DNA of 64,000 bases from UBA966 sp046350355 (GTDB taxonomy: Bacteria; Planctomycetota; Phycisphaerae; Phycisphaerales; SM1A02): contig JAXMAN010000002.1 of the NCBI GenBank assembly GCA_046350355.1, positions 62,001 to 126,000 of the forward strand. The letters are read 5' to 3'. The notes below the pieces were generated by a model. It was not told the origin of the DNA, searched no databases, and was given only the letters and a program-made list of their open reading frames with translations. Each line of letters opens with the position of its first letter. The first letter of the stretch is position 1. Shown here in pieces: positions 1 through 9,227 of the stretch. A program made the translations under genes and the position numbers.

Positions 1-295
1 CGGTGCCTTCGCTGAGCGGCTGCAGCAGGCGGTTGTACGCCATCGTCTGCGGGTAGTAGGCGTCGAATTCGAACCAGGTGCGCGCGCTCTCGCGCGCCAG
101 CCGCGGCGCGAGCCACGAGTCCATCTGCCACAGCGCCTGGCGCAGCGTCTCCTGCCGCTGCACCTGCGCGCGCGCCTGCGCCTCCTCGCGCTGCAGGTGC
201 AGCACGCGCGCCGTCGCCCAGCCCAGCGCCGCGGTCACCGCGACGCTCGCGCCGGCGTAGACGCTCCACCAGACCACGCGGCGCGAGCGCTTCAT
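1..295 (-). CDS. Sensor histidine kinase, N-terminal part (runs off left edge)
   Basis: Only the first 98 residues are visible. They begin MKRSRRVVWWSVYAG, with a membrane segment at about residues 8-28, followed by a charged Ala/Gln/Arg-rich helix and what looks like the start of a periplasmic sensor domain. The ATG overlaps the stop of the response regulator (ATGA, 4 bp), so the two genes are translationally coupled. That position is the reason for calling it the partner kinase. The catalytic core (HisKA, HATPase) lies outside the window, so the kinase assignment is inferred from context and the N-terminal transmembrane segment, not from motifs. Confidence 0.6.
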   Translation of the reverse strand, partial: MKRSRRVVWWSVYAGASVAVTAALGWATARVLHLQREEAQARAQVQRQETLRQALWQMDSWLAPRLARESARTWFEFDAYYPQTMAYNRLLQPLSEGT

Positions 296-999
296 GGCTC
301 CACCTGCACCTGCGGCCCCAGGCGGTAGCCCTTGCCGCGCGCGGTCGCGATCCACTCCTGCGCGGCGCCCGCGGCGCTGAGGCGCTCGCGCAGCCGCGCG
401 ACCTGCATGTCCACGGTGCGCGTCTCCAGTCCGCGCGGATCGAGCCCCCAGACCGACTGCAGGAGCTCGCGCCGCTCGACCGCGCGCGTGCGGTGCGCCG
501 CGAGGTAGCGCAGGATCTGCGCGTCGCGCTCGGGAAGCGCGGACTCGCCCGTCACGCCGACGACGACCAGCCGCTGCAGGTCCACGCGCACCTGCCCGTC
601 CGCGAGCGCGGCGACATCCGCCGGGCGCGCGGGGCTGCGGCGCAGCACCGCCTCGATGCGCGCCATCACCTCGCGCAGGCTGAAGGGCTTGACGATGTAG
701 TCGTCCGCGCCGCGGGTGAGCCCCGCGACGCGGTCGTTCTCCGAGCCCAGCGCCGTCAGCATGATGACCGGGAGCGTCGGGCGCGCGGTGCGGATCTGCG
801 CGAGCGCCTCGAAGCCCGACTGCCGTGGAAGCATGCAGTCCAGCAGCACCAGGTCGGGGGATTCCTCCAGCGCGCGCTTGACCGCGGCCTGGCCGTCGGC
901 CGCCTCCACCGGCTGGTAGCCGTGGAAGGCGAGCGCGTCGACCAGGCCGCGTCGGATCGCGGCGTCATCCTCGACGACAAGCACTCGGAGTGCGGGCAT
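292..999 (-). CDS. OmpR/PhoB-family response regulator
   Basis: 235 residues. Receiver domain at residues 4-120 with the acidic pair E10/D11-D12, phosphoacceptor D54 in LVLLDCMLP and the conserved Lys in DDYIVKPF. The C-terminal winged helix (about 135-228) includes the RELLQSVWG and VDMQVARLRERL segments typical of OmpR-type DNA-binding domains, ending in the GKGYRL wing. An open frame extends upstream to 1080, but the receiver fold starts at MPALRVLVVEDD, so the ATG at 999 is chosen. It sits 28 bp after a VWA protein gene and overlaps the histidine kinase start by 4 bp. It probably regulates genes in response to the partner kinase; the target is unknown. Confidence 0.93.
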   Translation of the reverse strand: MPALRVLVVEDDAAIRRGLVDALAFHGYQPVEAADGQAAVKRALEESPDLVLLDCMLPRQSGFEALAQIRTARPTLPVIMLTALGSENDRVAGLTRGADDYIVKPFSLREVMARIEAVLRRSPARPADVAALADGQVRVDLQRLVVVGVTGESALPERDAQILRYLAAHRTRAVERRELLQSVWGLDPRGLETRTVDMQVARLRERLSAAGAAQEWIATARGKGYRLGPQVQVEP

Positions 1000-1027
1000 G
1001 CGTGGCTCCACCGCGCAGCGTACGCGG

Positions 1028-2272
1028 TCAGGGGGTGGGCGCCGCCGCCGCGACCGCGTCGGGCGGGAAGGCGAGTCCACGGGCGACCGCCTGCGCGCGC
1101 ACCGCGTCGCGGATCGCGCGGTCGAAGCTGCCCGCGTCGGCGCCGCGGCGCGCCGTCTCCTGCGCGACGAACTTGCCGCGCTGCGCGTCGAGCTCGGCGA
1201 TGCGCTTGCGGATCTCCTCGCGCTCCTTCGCGCGCGCGGCGATGTGCTCGCGGCGCTGCTCGAGCGTCATGGCGCGCATCGGCTCCGGGAGCTGGTCGGC
1301 CGGCACCGCCTCCAGCTTGAAGGCCGCATCCTTCGAGGCGTCCACGAGGTCCCACCCGCTGTTGCAGTACGCGTTGCCGCCCTTGGTGACGCAGCGCTGC
1401 GCCGCGACCGCGGAGTTCAGGCCCGAGGCGTTGGTGTCCTGCGCCGCCTGGTTCGCCCAGGCCGCACCGCCCCCCGCGCCGAAGGGCAGGTAGGTCGTGT
1501 TGAGCGAGGCGCTCAGCGCGACCAGCTCCTGGTCGAAGGGGGTCGCGATCGCGACCGCGCCGGTGGACTGGTCGATGCACGCGAAGCGGCCGTCCGCCAG
1601 GCGCGCGACCTCGGACCACTGCGGTGCGAGCGAGTCGTTGGCCGCGCCGCAGTAGACGCTGTTCACCAGGATGCCTGCGGCGATCGCGCGCTTGGCGGCC
1701 TCCTGGTACGCGACCTGGCGGTCCTGGTCGGCGGACTCGTTGCCCGCGATGACCATGATCTTCAGCGCGGTGTCGTCGCCGGTCCACTTGAGCTCGCGCG
1801 TGGCGCGGTCGATGGCGCGGCCGACGAGCTCGGTGCCGCCGTTGGTGTGCAGCCCGAAGAGCTTCGCGCTGACCATGTCGAGGTCCTCGGTGAAGTCGGT
1901 GTCGATGCTCGTCCAGCCCATCTCGGGGTTGTGGCCGTCGTTGCCGTAGTTCAGCAGCGCGACGCGCAGCTTCGGCGCGGGGGTCGCCTTCGCGAGGTCG
2001 TTGACGATGTCCCAGATGCGCGCGCGGGCGGCGTCGATGAGGCCGTCCATGCTGCCGCTGGTGTCCAGGCAGATGGCGATTTCCACGGTGCGGACCGTGC
2101 CCGCCTTGGCGCGCGCGGCGGCGAGCGCGTCGAGCGCGGCGCGCTCCTGGTCCATGGCGCGCTGGCACGCCTCGCCCCCGCAGGATGCGGGGCGCGCGTG
2201 GGCGGCGGTCGCGGCGGTGGCCGCGAGCACGATGCAGGCGGCGGGGAGGATGCGGTCGGTGCGGCGGATCAT
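1028..2272 (-). CDS. Secreted von Willebrand factor A domain protein
   Basis: 414 residues with an N-terminal signal peptide (MIRRTDRILPAACIVLAATAATAAHA). A VWA domain follows from about residue 60, with the metal-binding MIDAS motif DTSGSM and a later TNGGTEL segment supplying the conserved Thr/Gly. The C-terminal third is charged and helical (QRREHIAARAKEREEIRKR) and may be a coiled coil. It lies 32 bp downstream of a VIT/VWA gene and 28 bp upstream of the response regulator, so the four genes form one transcription unit. VWA domains usually mediate metal-dependent protein binding; the partner is not evident. The ATG at 2272 starts the signal peptide. Confidence 0.88.
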   Translation of the reverse strand: MIRRTDRILPAACIVLAATAATAAHARPASCGGEACQRAMDQERAALDALAAARAKAGTVRTVEIAICLDTSGSMDGLIDAARARIWDIVNDLAKATPAPKLRVALLNYGNDGHNPEMGWTSIDTDFTEDLDMVSAKLFGLHTNGGTELVGRAIDRATRELKWTGDDTALKIMVIAGNESADQDRQVAYQEAAKRAIAAGILVNSVYCGAANDSLAPQWSEVARLADGRFACIDQSTGAVAIATPFDQELVALSASLNTTYLPFGAGGGAAWANQAAQDTNASGLNSAVAAQRCVTKGGNAYCNSGWDLVDASKDAAFKLEAVPADQLPEPMRAMTLEQRREHIAARAKEREEIRKRIAELDAQRGKFVAQETARRGADAGSFDRAIRDAVRAQAVARGLAFPPDAVAAAAPTP

Positions 2273-2304
2273 GGTGCGTTCCTTTCGATGGATGCGTGGA
2301 CGGA

Positions 2305-4599
2305 TCACGGCGTGGCGTTCGCGCACGCGCCGTTGTGGACGAGCAGGACCGTGCCGCGGTGGCGCAGGAGGATGTCCCCCTCGAGCGCGAGCGCGGACTG
2401 CCGGCCTTCGGAGACGAGCTCCCAGAGCAGCTCGCGGTGGCGCGGCGAGCCGAAGGCGATCTCCTCCTGCGCGGGCTCCTGCGTGCCCGCGAGCGAGGCG
2501 TCGGCCCACGCGGGGCCGACCTTGTAGAAGTTGCGGTCGGCGCACTGGTTGAGCGCCGCGGCGCGCACCTGCGCGCCCGAGGCGTCGGCGTACGCGACGG
2601 TGGCGGACTGCGTCTGCTCCAGCTTCTGCCGGTTCCAGTTCACGCCCTGGTTCACCGCGGCCGCGCCCGAGCGCGTCTGCACCGCGCGCGTCTGCAGGTT
2701 GCTCATGCAGGAGGCCTCCAGCGCGCGCAGGTCGCGGAAGGCGCTGCCTTCGGTCGCGAGCATCGCGGTGTATTCGGTGAGGATGCCGTAGGTGGTGGAG
2801 AGGCGGACGATCTCGCCGACGAGCTCGCGCCAGCGCGGATCGGACGCGTCGACGCGCGCATCGAGTCCCTGCTGGCGCACCGCGTCCACCAGCACCGCGA
2901 TGCGCCGGCTCGCCCACAGGCGCGGGACGAAGGCGTTGGCGGTGCTCGCCTGCGCGGGATCGACGGGCACGCGCAGCTTCACCTCGCCCGCGGGCCCGCG
3001 TCCGGTGAGCTGCAGCGTGAAGGGCGCGTCGCCGCGGTAGCGGCCCAGCGCGACCAGCGTGCCGCCGCGGAAGAGGTCGGGGAGCACGGTGGGGAGCATC
3101 TCGTCGGTGCGGCCGGGCGCGGGGGCGCCGGAGGCGTCGAGCACCGCCAGCGTCGCATCCGCGAGCGCCGGGCCGCGCAGCCGCTGCGCGACCTCGGGCA
3201 GCTTCGAGACGAGCTCCTGATCCGTCTCGAGGTAGGTCGCGACCGCGCGCGTCGCGTCCGCGACGCGGTCGAGCAGCGGGACGTTGACGTCGTTGCCCAG
3301 GCCGACGGTGAAGATGCGCCGGTGCGCGGCGTTGCCCGCGTCGACGAGCGTGCGGATCTCCTGCTCGCGCGTGCGGCCGATCGTCGGCACGCCGTCGGTG
3401 ACGAAGAGCACCGCCGCCAGCGTCCCCGCGGGGGGCGTCGGCTGGCGCAGCGCCTCCAGCAGCGCGTCGTGGATGTTCGTGCCGCCGCCAGGGACGAGCG
3501 CGGCGATGTGCGCGCAGAGCGCCTGCCTGTTCGCGGGCGTGAGCGGCACCGGCGCGGGCGCGAACTTCGTCACGCCGTTGCTGAAGTCGACGATGTTCGC
3601 GCGGTCCTGCGCCTCCAGCCCCTCGACGATGCGCGTCGCGGCGATCTTCGCGCGGTCGAAGGCGGGGCCCGCGAGGCTCCCGGAGCGGTCGAGCACCAGC
3701 GTGACCTCGCGCGGCATCGCGGGCGCGTCGCCGGCGGCGGGCGCGGCGGCGAGCAGCAGGTAGAAGCCGCCGCCGATGGAGGGATCGGGGTAGGTGAGCA
3801 CCGTCGCGGCGGGCGCCTCGGCGCGCACCACGCTCAGGCGGAAGCTCCCCGGCGCGCGCGGCGTGCAGCGCGCGACGAGCGCGTCGGCGCCGCGCTCCAC
3901 CGCGATCTCATGCGAGGGCGAGTATGCCGCGGCGACGCCCGCGCCGCGCACGCGCACCACGATGTTCCACGCGGGTCCGCCCGCGATGTCGCTGCGCGGC
4001 AGCGTGTAGTCCAGCCGGCCGTCGGGCCCGGTGAGCAGCGTCTCCCAGCGCACGCGCAGCCGCTGCGTGCCGTTGGCGGGCACGGGGAAGAGGCTCGTGC
4101 GCACCAGGTTCCATCCCGCCCACTCCAGCAGCGCGGGATCGCGCTCCTTTGCGACGATGCCGTCGTAGATGCGCCGCGCCTCGTCCTGCGGGAGAAGCTT
4201 CGCGGTCGGTTCCGAGGCGGGGCCGCTGAAGTCGATGCCTGTCACCGTCGCGCCCGCGGGCACCGGCACCAGCAGCACGGCCTCTTCCGGACGCGCGCCG
4301 CGGTTGGCGACGCCCAGCTCCAGCGTGGTCGTCGCGACGCGTCCGGCGATCTCCACGACCGCGCTGACATCGGTGACGGCGATCGCGGGCTGACCCGCCG
4401 CGCGCCCGATCTGGGGGAGGACCGCGCGGGTGCTCGGGGTGAGCTCCCAGCGGGGGGCTGCCGTGGACTGCGCTGCGGCGAGGGGGGCGAGCGCGGCGCC
4501 GGCGAGCGTCGCCAGCGCCAGCGCCAGGGCGGCGGCGCCGGGGCCGCGGGTGCTGCTGCGGCGGCGGGGGGAGCGGGGATTGCGGTCGTCGGCGTGCAT
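2305..4599 (-). CDS. VIT plus VWA domain protein (inter-alpha-trypsin inhibitor heavy-chain-like)
   Basis: 764 residues. The signal sequence has a basic n-region (RRRSST) and an alanine-rich hydrophobic core up to about residue 43. A VIT domain follows (about 60-200), recognisable from AVVEIAGRVATTTLELGVANRG and the DEARRIYDGIVAKERDPALLEW block. The VWA domain (about 290-460) has the MIDAS motif DRSGSLAG. The C-terminal 250 residues include a WASRRI...LVGEIVRLSTTYGILTEYT block that is also typical of bacterial VIT/VWA proteins. It is the first gene of the four-gene minus-strand unit that ends in the two-component pair. A TAGGTT hexamer about 30 bp upstream could be its -10. Function is inferred from domains only. 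Confidence 0.88.
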   Translation of the reverse strand: MHADDRNPRSPRRRSSTRGPGAAALALALATLAGAALAPLAAAQSTAAPRWELTPSTRAVLPQIGRAAGQPAIAVTDVSAVVEIAGRVATTTLELGVANRGARPEEAVLLVPVPAGATVTGIDFSGPASEPTAKLLPQDEARRIYDGIVAKERDPALLEWAGWNLVRTSLFPVPANGTQRLRVRWETLLTGPDGRLDYTLPRSDIAGGPAWNIVVRVRGAGVAAAYSPSHEIAVERGADALVARCTPRAPGSFRLSVVRAEAPAATVLTYPDPSIGGGFYLLLAAAPAAGDAPAMPREVTLVLDRSGSLAGPAFDRAKIAATRIVEGLEAQDRANIVDFSNGVTKFAPAPVPLTPANRQALCAHIAALVPGGGTNIHDALLEALRQPTPPAGTLAAVLFVTDGVPTIGRTREQEIRTLVDAGNAAHRRIFTVGLGNDVNVPLLDRVADATRAVATYLETDQELVSKLPEVAQRLRGPALADATLAVLDASGAPAPGRTDEMLPTVLPDLFRGGTLVALGRYRGDAPFTLQLTGRGPAGEVKLRVPVDPAQASTANAFVPRLWASRRIAVLVDAVRQQGLDARVDASDPRWRELVGEIVRLSTTYGILTEYTAMLATEGSAFRDLRALEASCMSNLQTRAVQTRSGAAAVNQGVNWNRQKLEQTQSATVAYADASGAQVRAAALNQCADRNFYKVGPAWADASLAGTQEPAQEEIAFGSPRHRELLWELVSEGRQSALALEGDILLRHRGTVLLVHNGACANATP

Positions 4600-4694
4600 C
4601 GCGAGGCTCCTTCGTGCGTGTGAAAGAACCTACGCCTGAAACGGGCCTCCCTCTGTCACAGCCGTGCAACGCTTGGGCGCCGCGCAGGCGCCAC

Positions 4695-4700
4695 TACGAT
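4695..4700 (+). promoter_or_regulatory. -10-like hexamer TACGAT upstream of the VOC gene
   Basis: TACGAT followed by GCGC, 47 bp before the ATG at 4748. Here the gene also has a Shine-Dalgarno GGGGAG at 4736-4741, so this would be a leadered transcript. The same hexamer with GCGC after it recurs before other genes in the window. Confidence 0.45.
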
Positions 4701-4747
4701 GCGCGGACCGTCCGGAGTCCATCGCACTTCTGCTTGGGGAGACCGCC

Positions 4748-5560
4748 ATGAGCCACGCGCCCGCCGCACCTGCCACGCGCATCGTCGGAGCCTTCTGCTG
4801 GAACGAGCTGCACACCGGCGATCCCGCGCGCGCGGCCGCCTTCTACGCCGCGGTGATCCCCTGGAAGACCGATGGCGATGGCACCGGCCCGTACACCGAG
4901 TTCGTCGACGCGAAGGGCAACCACAACGGCGGCATGATGCAGCTCCACGCGGGCGCGTCGAAGGAAGGGCGCGCCGCCTGGCATGTCTATGTCAACGTCG
5001 ACGATGTCGATGCCGCCGCCGCGCGCGTGCCCGCGTTGGGTGGCCGCGTGCTCGCGCCCCCGACGGACTATCCGCATGTCGGCCGCGTCTGCCCCGTCGC
5101 CGATCCGACGGGCGCGGTCGTGCACCTCTTCCGCGGCATCGAGCAGTGCGGCATCCGCGTGCCGCAGGAGCACGACGGCACCTTCTGCTGGATGGAGCTG
5201 CTCACGCGCGACACCGCCGCGTGCGCGCGCTTCTACGGCGCGCTGCTGGGCTGGAAGACGACCGAGATGCCGATGCCCGGCTTCACCTACACGCTCTTCT
5301 GGCTGCGCGACGCCGATCCCGCCTCGCGCAGCGGCTGCCAGGGCGGCATGATGGAGATCCAGCCCGACATGGGGCCGATGCCCCCGCACTGGCTGCCCTA
5401 CATCGCGGTGGCGGATGTCGATGCCGCCGCGGCGCGCGCCGCGGAGCACGGTGGCAAGATCTGCGCCCCGCCGTGGGACATCCCGGGCGTCGGCCGCATG
5501 GCGGTCGTCACCGATCCCACCGGCGCGACCTTCGCGCTCTTCAAGGCGAAGCAGCAGTAG
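4748..5560 (+). CDS. Double VOC (glyoxalase/bleomycin-resistance fold) protein
   Basis: 270 residues made of two vicinal-oxygen-chelate modules, about residues 12-130 and 143-268. Each has the pattern GTFCWMELLTRD...ARFYGALLGWKT and ends in VTDPTGATFALFK or VADPTGAVVHLF. Such tandem VOC proteins are usually cytosolic metal-dependent enzymes or small-molecule binders (often annotated as glyoxalase or hydroxylase CFP-30B-like); the substrate cannot be read from sequence. The start is fixed by GGGGAG six bases upstream of ATG 4748. The 3' end overlaps the convergent kinase gene by 20 bp. Confidence 0.9.
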   Translation: MSHAPAAPATRIVGAFCWNELHTGDPARAAAFYAAVIPWKTDGDGTGPYTEFVDAKGNHNGGMMQLHAGASKEGRAAWHVYVNVDDVDAAAARVPALGGRVLAPPTDYPHVGRVCPVADPTGAVVHLFRGIEQCGIRVPQEHDGTFCWMELLTRDTAACARFYGALLGWKTTEMPMPGFTYTLFWLRDADPASRSGCQGGMMEIQPDMGPMPPHWLPYIAVADVDAAAARAAEHGGKICAPPWDIPGVGRMAVVTDPTGATFALFKAKQQ

Positions 5561-8534
5561 TCGAGGCGGAGTGCGCGCTCGCCGCGGGCGCCGCGGCCTC
5601 GCCCAGCGCCGCGCGCATGCGCACGAGGTCGTGCGACCGCTCGCCCAGCGCGGTGGCCGCCGCCGCGAGCGCCCGCGCACGCGCCTGCGCCGAGTCCGCG
5701 GCGCCGCCCGCCGCCGCCACCGCGCGGCCGTGCAGCGCCGCCGCATACGCCGGCACCCACGCCAGGCAGTTCTCCCCCTCCTTCAGGATCGCGAGCGCCG
5801 CGGCCGTGTCCTCGACGGCGCGCTGCGGTCGCCCATCCACCAGCGCCGATTCGGCGCGCAGCAGCAGCAGGCGCGCGCGCACCGGATGCCCCTCGCCCAG
5901 CCGCGACGCGACGAGCTGCGCGAGCTCCCCGAGCATGCGCTCGCCCTCGGCGCGGTCCTGCGGCGTCCCCGCGTCGAGCAGGCACTGGGCGATCTCCTGC
6001 GATGCGCGCAGGATCGTCGGATGCGCCGGATCGCCGCGCTCCTGCGCGACCGAGATCGCGCGCTCCGCACATGCGCGCGCCCGCGCGCGGTCGCCCTGGT
6101 GGCGGGCGACCGTCGCGCAGGTCGCGTCGGCGTCGGCCACGCGCAGGTTGCGCTCGCCGACGGTCTTCGCGAGCGCGTTGCGCGCGCGCTCCGCCTCGGG
6201 GGCGGCCTCCTCGGTGCGGCCGAGCGCGTCGAGGATGCCCGCCCAGACCTGGCGCGCGCGCGCGGTGTCGTTGTGGTCCGCGCCAAAGGCCTTCGTGTAG
6301 GCCTCGACGGTCGCCCGGACGGGCGCCTCCGCGCCGGCGATGTCCCCCAGCACCGCGAGCGTCTGCGCGTAGGTCAGCTCGCTCGAGGCCCACTCGAAGT
6401 GCCCCGGCGGCAGCGTGCGTCGCCGCACCTCGCGCACCTGCTCGAGCAGCTCCTTCGACTCGCGGTACCGCCCGAGCGAGCGCAGCGTCGTCGAGAGGTT
6501 GTTGCGGTAGGTCTGCACCATCGGCGCATCCTCGCCCTCGGCGGCGACTCGCAGCGGGATCGCGGCGCGGATCAGCGGCTCGGCCTCGGCGGGGTGCCCC
6601 TGCAGCAGCTTGGCGGCGGCGAGATTGACCATCGCCGTCGCGTAGGAGCTCTGGCGCCTCTGCCCCGCCTCGATCAGGTGCTCCTCCATGTCGCAGGCGC
6701 GCTGCGCGGCGCGCTCGGAGTCGCGGTAGTCGCCGCGCTCCTGATGCACCAGCGCGAGGTTGTTCAGCGCGACCGCGATGTTGCCGTCGGCGATGTCGTC
6801 GGGCGCGACCTCCCTGCCGAGGGCGCGGAAGGCCTGCTGCAGGTCGGCGATTCGGATCTGGATCGCCTCCTCCATGCACTGCGCCGCCTCGTCGAGCTTT
6901 CCGCGGACGCGCAGCACGTCGCCGAGCTGCGTGAGCGCGTCGGCGAGCGTGGTGCTCACGCCGACGGCGTTCTCGTCGGGCTTGCGCAGCAGCTCGACGC
7001 CGCGGCGCATCACGCGCTCGGCCTCGGGCAGGTCGCCGAGCCGGTAGAAGGTGTAGCCCACGAGCCCCGCGAGCATCCCCGTCACCTGGTTGTCCTGGTT
7101 CGGGTCGGACTCCAGGTTCTTCGCGGCCTGCACGACCAGGTCGTGCGCGGTCAGTTCCTTGCCGGAGCTGCGCCGCGGATCCGCCGCCGTCAGCAGCGTG
7201 CGCAGGAAGGAGAAGGAATGCGTCGAGCGCGCCGCCTGGACGCGCGCGGAGTGGAGCTGCGTCTCCGCCTCGGCGCGCGCCTTCTCCGCGCGCACCGCCA
7301 TCGTGATGCTCACGGCGGTCGCGGCCAGCAGGGCCACGAAGGCCGTGCAGACGCCGATCACGAGCCCGCGGTTGCGCCGCGCGAACTTCGCGACCTGGTA
7401 CGCGGTGCTCGGCGGGCGCGCCTCGATGGGCAGGTGCGCCAGGTGGCGGCGCAGGTCCTCGCCCAGCGCGCCGGCGCTCGCGTAACGCCGCTGCGGATCC
7501 TTCTCCAGGCAGCGCGCGACGATCGTCTCCAGGTCGCCGCGCAGCGTGCGGTCCAGCGTGCCCAGACGCGTCGGCTCCTCGTCCGCGACGATGCGCACCG
7601 CCTCGGGGAGCGAGCGGCCCGAGAGGTCCAGCGGCTTCTGCCCGGTGAGCGCCTCGAAGAGGAGCACGCCCAGCGCGTAGACGTCGCTGCGCACGCCCAC
7701 GGCCAGCGGATCGCCGCTGACCTGCTCGGGGCTCATGTAGGGAAGCGTGCCCACGACCTCGCCGACGGCGGTCTGCAGCGTCGTCGCCTGGTCGCGCTGC
7801 ACGGCGCGCGCGATGCCGAAGTCGAGGACCTTGGGCTGCCCCGTCTCGTCGACGAGCACGTTCGCCGCCTTCAGGTCGCGGTGGATGACGCCGCGCGAGT
7901 GCGCGTGCTCGACCGCGTCGCAGACGCGCGCGACGACCTCGACGCGCTCGTTCACGCCCGGCGCGCGCTCGCGCGTCCAGGTCGTGAGCGGGACGCCGCG
8001 CACGTGCTCCATCGCGAAGAAGGGGCGCGGCGGCCCCATCGGCGCGCCCTCGGCGGTGCGCTCCGAGGCCATGCCCGCCTCGTAGATGAGCGCGATGCCC
8101 GGATGCTGCAGCCGGCCGTGGAGCTCCGCCTCGCGCTGGAAGCGGCGCACCGCGTTCGCGCCGCCGAAGGCGCGGATGACCTTGAGCGCGACGGTGCGCC
8201 GCGGCGATTCCTGCTGCGCCAGGTAGACGACGCCCATGCCGCCGGTGCCGAGCACGCCCTCGATGCGGTAGTCGCCGATCCACGCGGGAAGCTGCAGGTC
8301 CTCGCGCATCTGCGAGGCGAGCTGCGCGACCGCGCCGTCGAGACGCCGCGTCAGCGTCGACGCCGACTGCGCGTCCGCGTCCGCCTCGAGCAGCGTCGCG
8401 AGCTCGGCGGCGAGCTCGGGATCCTCCTGCGCGAGCTCGCGCATCCGGCCATGGCGCACCGCCTCGGGCGCATCCACGAGCGCGCGGAAGTGCTCCTGCA
8501 GGCGCCGCCAGCGCTCGGGGTCAGCGATCGGCAT
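5541..8534 (-). CDS. Membrane Ser/Thr protein kinase with C-terminal TPR array
   Basis: 997 residues. The N-terminal 85 residues are a helical extension seen in planctomycete kinases. The Hanks-type kinase domain (about 88-350) is complete: glycine loop LGTGGMGVVY, VALK (K118), HRD (H218-D220), DFG (D238-G240) and YMSPEQ. One transmembrane helix at about 390-412 separates it from a long alpha-solenoid of TPR-like repeats (about 440-950, for example DLPEAERVMRRGVELL and EVAPDDIADGNIAVALNNLALVHQERGDY). The start overlaps the end of the ECF sigma gene by 14 bp. In planctomycetes such kinase-linked ECF factors form recognised groups, and the kinase is thought to control the sigma factor. All catalytic residues are present, so it should be active. 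Confidence 0.95.
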   Translation of the reverse strand: MPIADPERWRRLQEHFRALVDAPEAVRHGRMRELAQEDPELAAELATLLEADADAQSASTLTRRLDGAVAQLASQMREDLQLPAWIGDYRIEGVLGTGGMGVVYLAQQESPRRTVALKVIRAFGGANAVRRFQREAELHGRLQHPGIALIYEAGMASERTAEGAPMGPPRPFFAMEHVRGVPLTTWTRERAPGVNERVEVVARVCDAVEHAHSRGVIHRDLKAANVLVDETGQPKVLDFGIARAVQRDQATTLQTAVGEVVGTLPYMSPEQVSGDPLAVGVRSDVYALGVLLFEALTGQKPLDLSGRSLPEAVRIVADEEPTRLGTLDRTLRGDLETIVARCLEKDPQRRYASAGALGEDLRRHLAHLPIEARPPSTAYQVAKFARRNRGLVIGVCTAFVALLAATAVSITMAVRAEKARAEAETQLHSARVQAARSTHSFSFLRTLLTAADPRRSSGKELTAHDLVVQAAKNLESDPNQDNQVTGMLAGLVGYTFYRLGDLPEAERVMRRGVELLRKPDENAVGVSTTLADALTQLGDVLRVRGKLDEAAQCMEEAIQIRIADLQQAFRALGREVAPDDIADGNIAVALNNLALVHQERGDYRDSERAAQRACDMEEHLIEAGQRRQSSYATAMVNLAAAKLLQGHPAEAEPLIRAAIPLRVAAEGEDAPMVQTYRNNLSTTLRSLGRYRESKELLEQVREVRRRTLPPGHFEWASSELTYAQTLAVLGDIAGAEAPVRATVEAYTKAFGADHNDTARARQVWAGILDALGRTEEAAPEAERARNALAKTVGERNLRVADADATCATVARHQGDRARARACAERAISVAQERGDPAHPTILRASQEIAQCLLDAGTPQDRAEGERMLGELAQLVASRLGEGHPVRARLLLLRAESALVDGRPQRAVEDTAAALAILKEGENCLAWVPAYAAALHGRAVAAAGGAADSAQARARALAAAATALGERSHDLVRMRAALGEAAAPAASAHSASTTAASP

Positions 8535-9087
8535 GGGAGAGCTTCGAGGCCAGCCAGGCGCGCGCCATGCGCCAGTCGAGCTCGACGGTGCGCGTGCTCA
8601 CGCCCAGCGCGTCGGCGACCTCGGCGACGGTCATGCCCGCGAAGACGCGCATCTCGACGACCTGCGCCTGGCGCGGGTCGAGCGCCTCGAGCTGGCGCAG
8701 GCACTCGTCGACGGCGATGACCTCCTCGGGCGCGGAGTCGCCGGAGGTCGCGTCCAGGTCCTCCAGGCTCAGCGGCCGCGCGCCGCCGCCACGCTTGAGC
8801 GCCGAGCGCGCGCGGGCGTTGTCCACCAGCACCTGCCGCATGGCGGTCGCCGCCACCGCCAGGAAGTGCGCCTTGTCGGCGACCTGCAGGTGGGGGTCGG
8901 AGCCCAGCTTCAGCCACGCCTCGTGCACCAGCGCGGTCGGCTGCAACGTCTGCCCCTGGCCGCGCAGCATCGACCCCGCAAGCGCACGGAGTTCGCCGTA
9001 AAGGCCGTCCCGAAGGGCACTTCGGGCGCCATCGCCGCCCCCGCGCAGTTGCAGCAGCAGGGTGGTGGTGGCCTCGGCGGTGAGCAT
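8521..9087 (-). CDS. ECF-type RNA polymerase sigma factor (kinase-linked)
   Basis: 188 residues. Sigma region 2 is seen in LYGELRALAGSMLRGQ, LVHEAWLKL and FLAVAATAMRQVLVDNARARSA; region 4 in LDPRQAQVVEMRVFAGMTVAEVADALGVSTRTVELDWRMARAWL, an HTH. The spacer with the LSLEDL segment is typical of the ECF_sub family PF07638 common in planctomycetes. An open frame reaches 9123, but the ATG at 9087 matches the family start, and a TAGAAT hexamer lies exactly 7 bp before it. The gene overlaps the downstream kinase by 14 bp, so the pair is co-translated. No separate anti-sigma factor is seen. Confidence 0.93.
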   Translation of the reverse strand: MLTAEATTTLLLQLRGGGDGARSALRDGLYGELRALAGSMLRGQGQTLQPTALVHEAWLKLGSDPHLQVADKAHFLAVAATAMRQVLVDNARARSALKRGGGARPLSLEDLDATSGDSAPEEVIAVDECLRQLEALDPRQAQVVEMRVFAGMTVAEVADALGVSTRTVELDWRMARAWLASKLSHADR

Positions 9088-9094
9088 TCCCAAA

Positions 9095-9100
9095 ATTCTA
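9095..9100 (-). promoter_or_regulatory. -10-like TAGAAT, leaderless start of the sigma factor gene
   Basis: Read on the minus strand, TAGAAT is followed by 7 bases and then ATG at 9087, with no Shine-Dalgarno site possible in between. A transcript starting 6-8 bases after the hexamer would begin at or next to the AUG. Confidence 0.55.
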
Positions 9101-9227
9101 CGGGAGAGCGTTGCGGGTTCCACGGCCCGATTGCGTGGATCGTGGTGAGGGCCCTCCGGCGCGTGCCGGCCGGCGTCTCCTTCGAAGACGGACTCGTTTC
9201 CGTCCGGTCCATAAACGGAAGACTCTC

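Noticed and set aside
4748..5560. Bleomycin resistance or glyoxalase I gene
   Set aside because: Only the VOC fold is supported; tandem VOC proteins have many functions.
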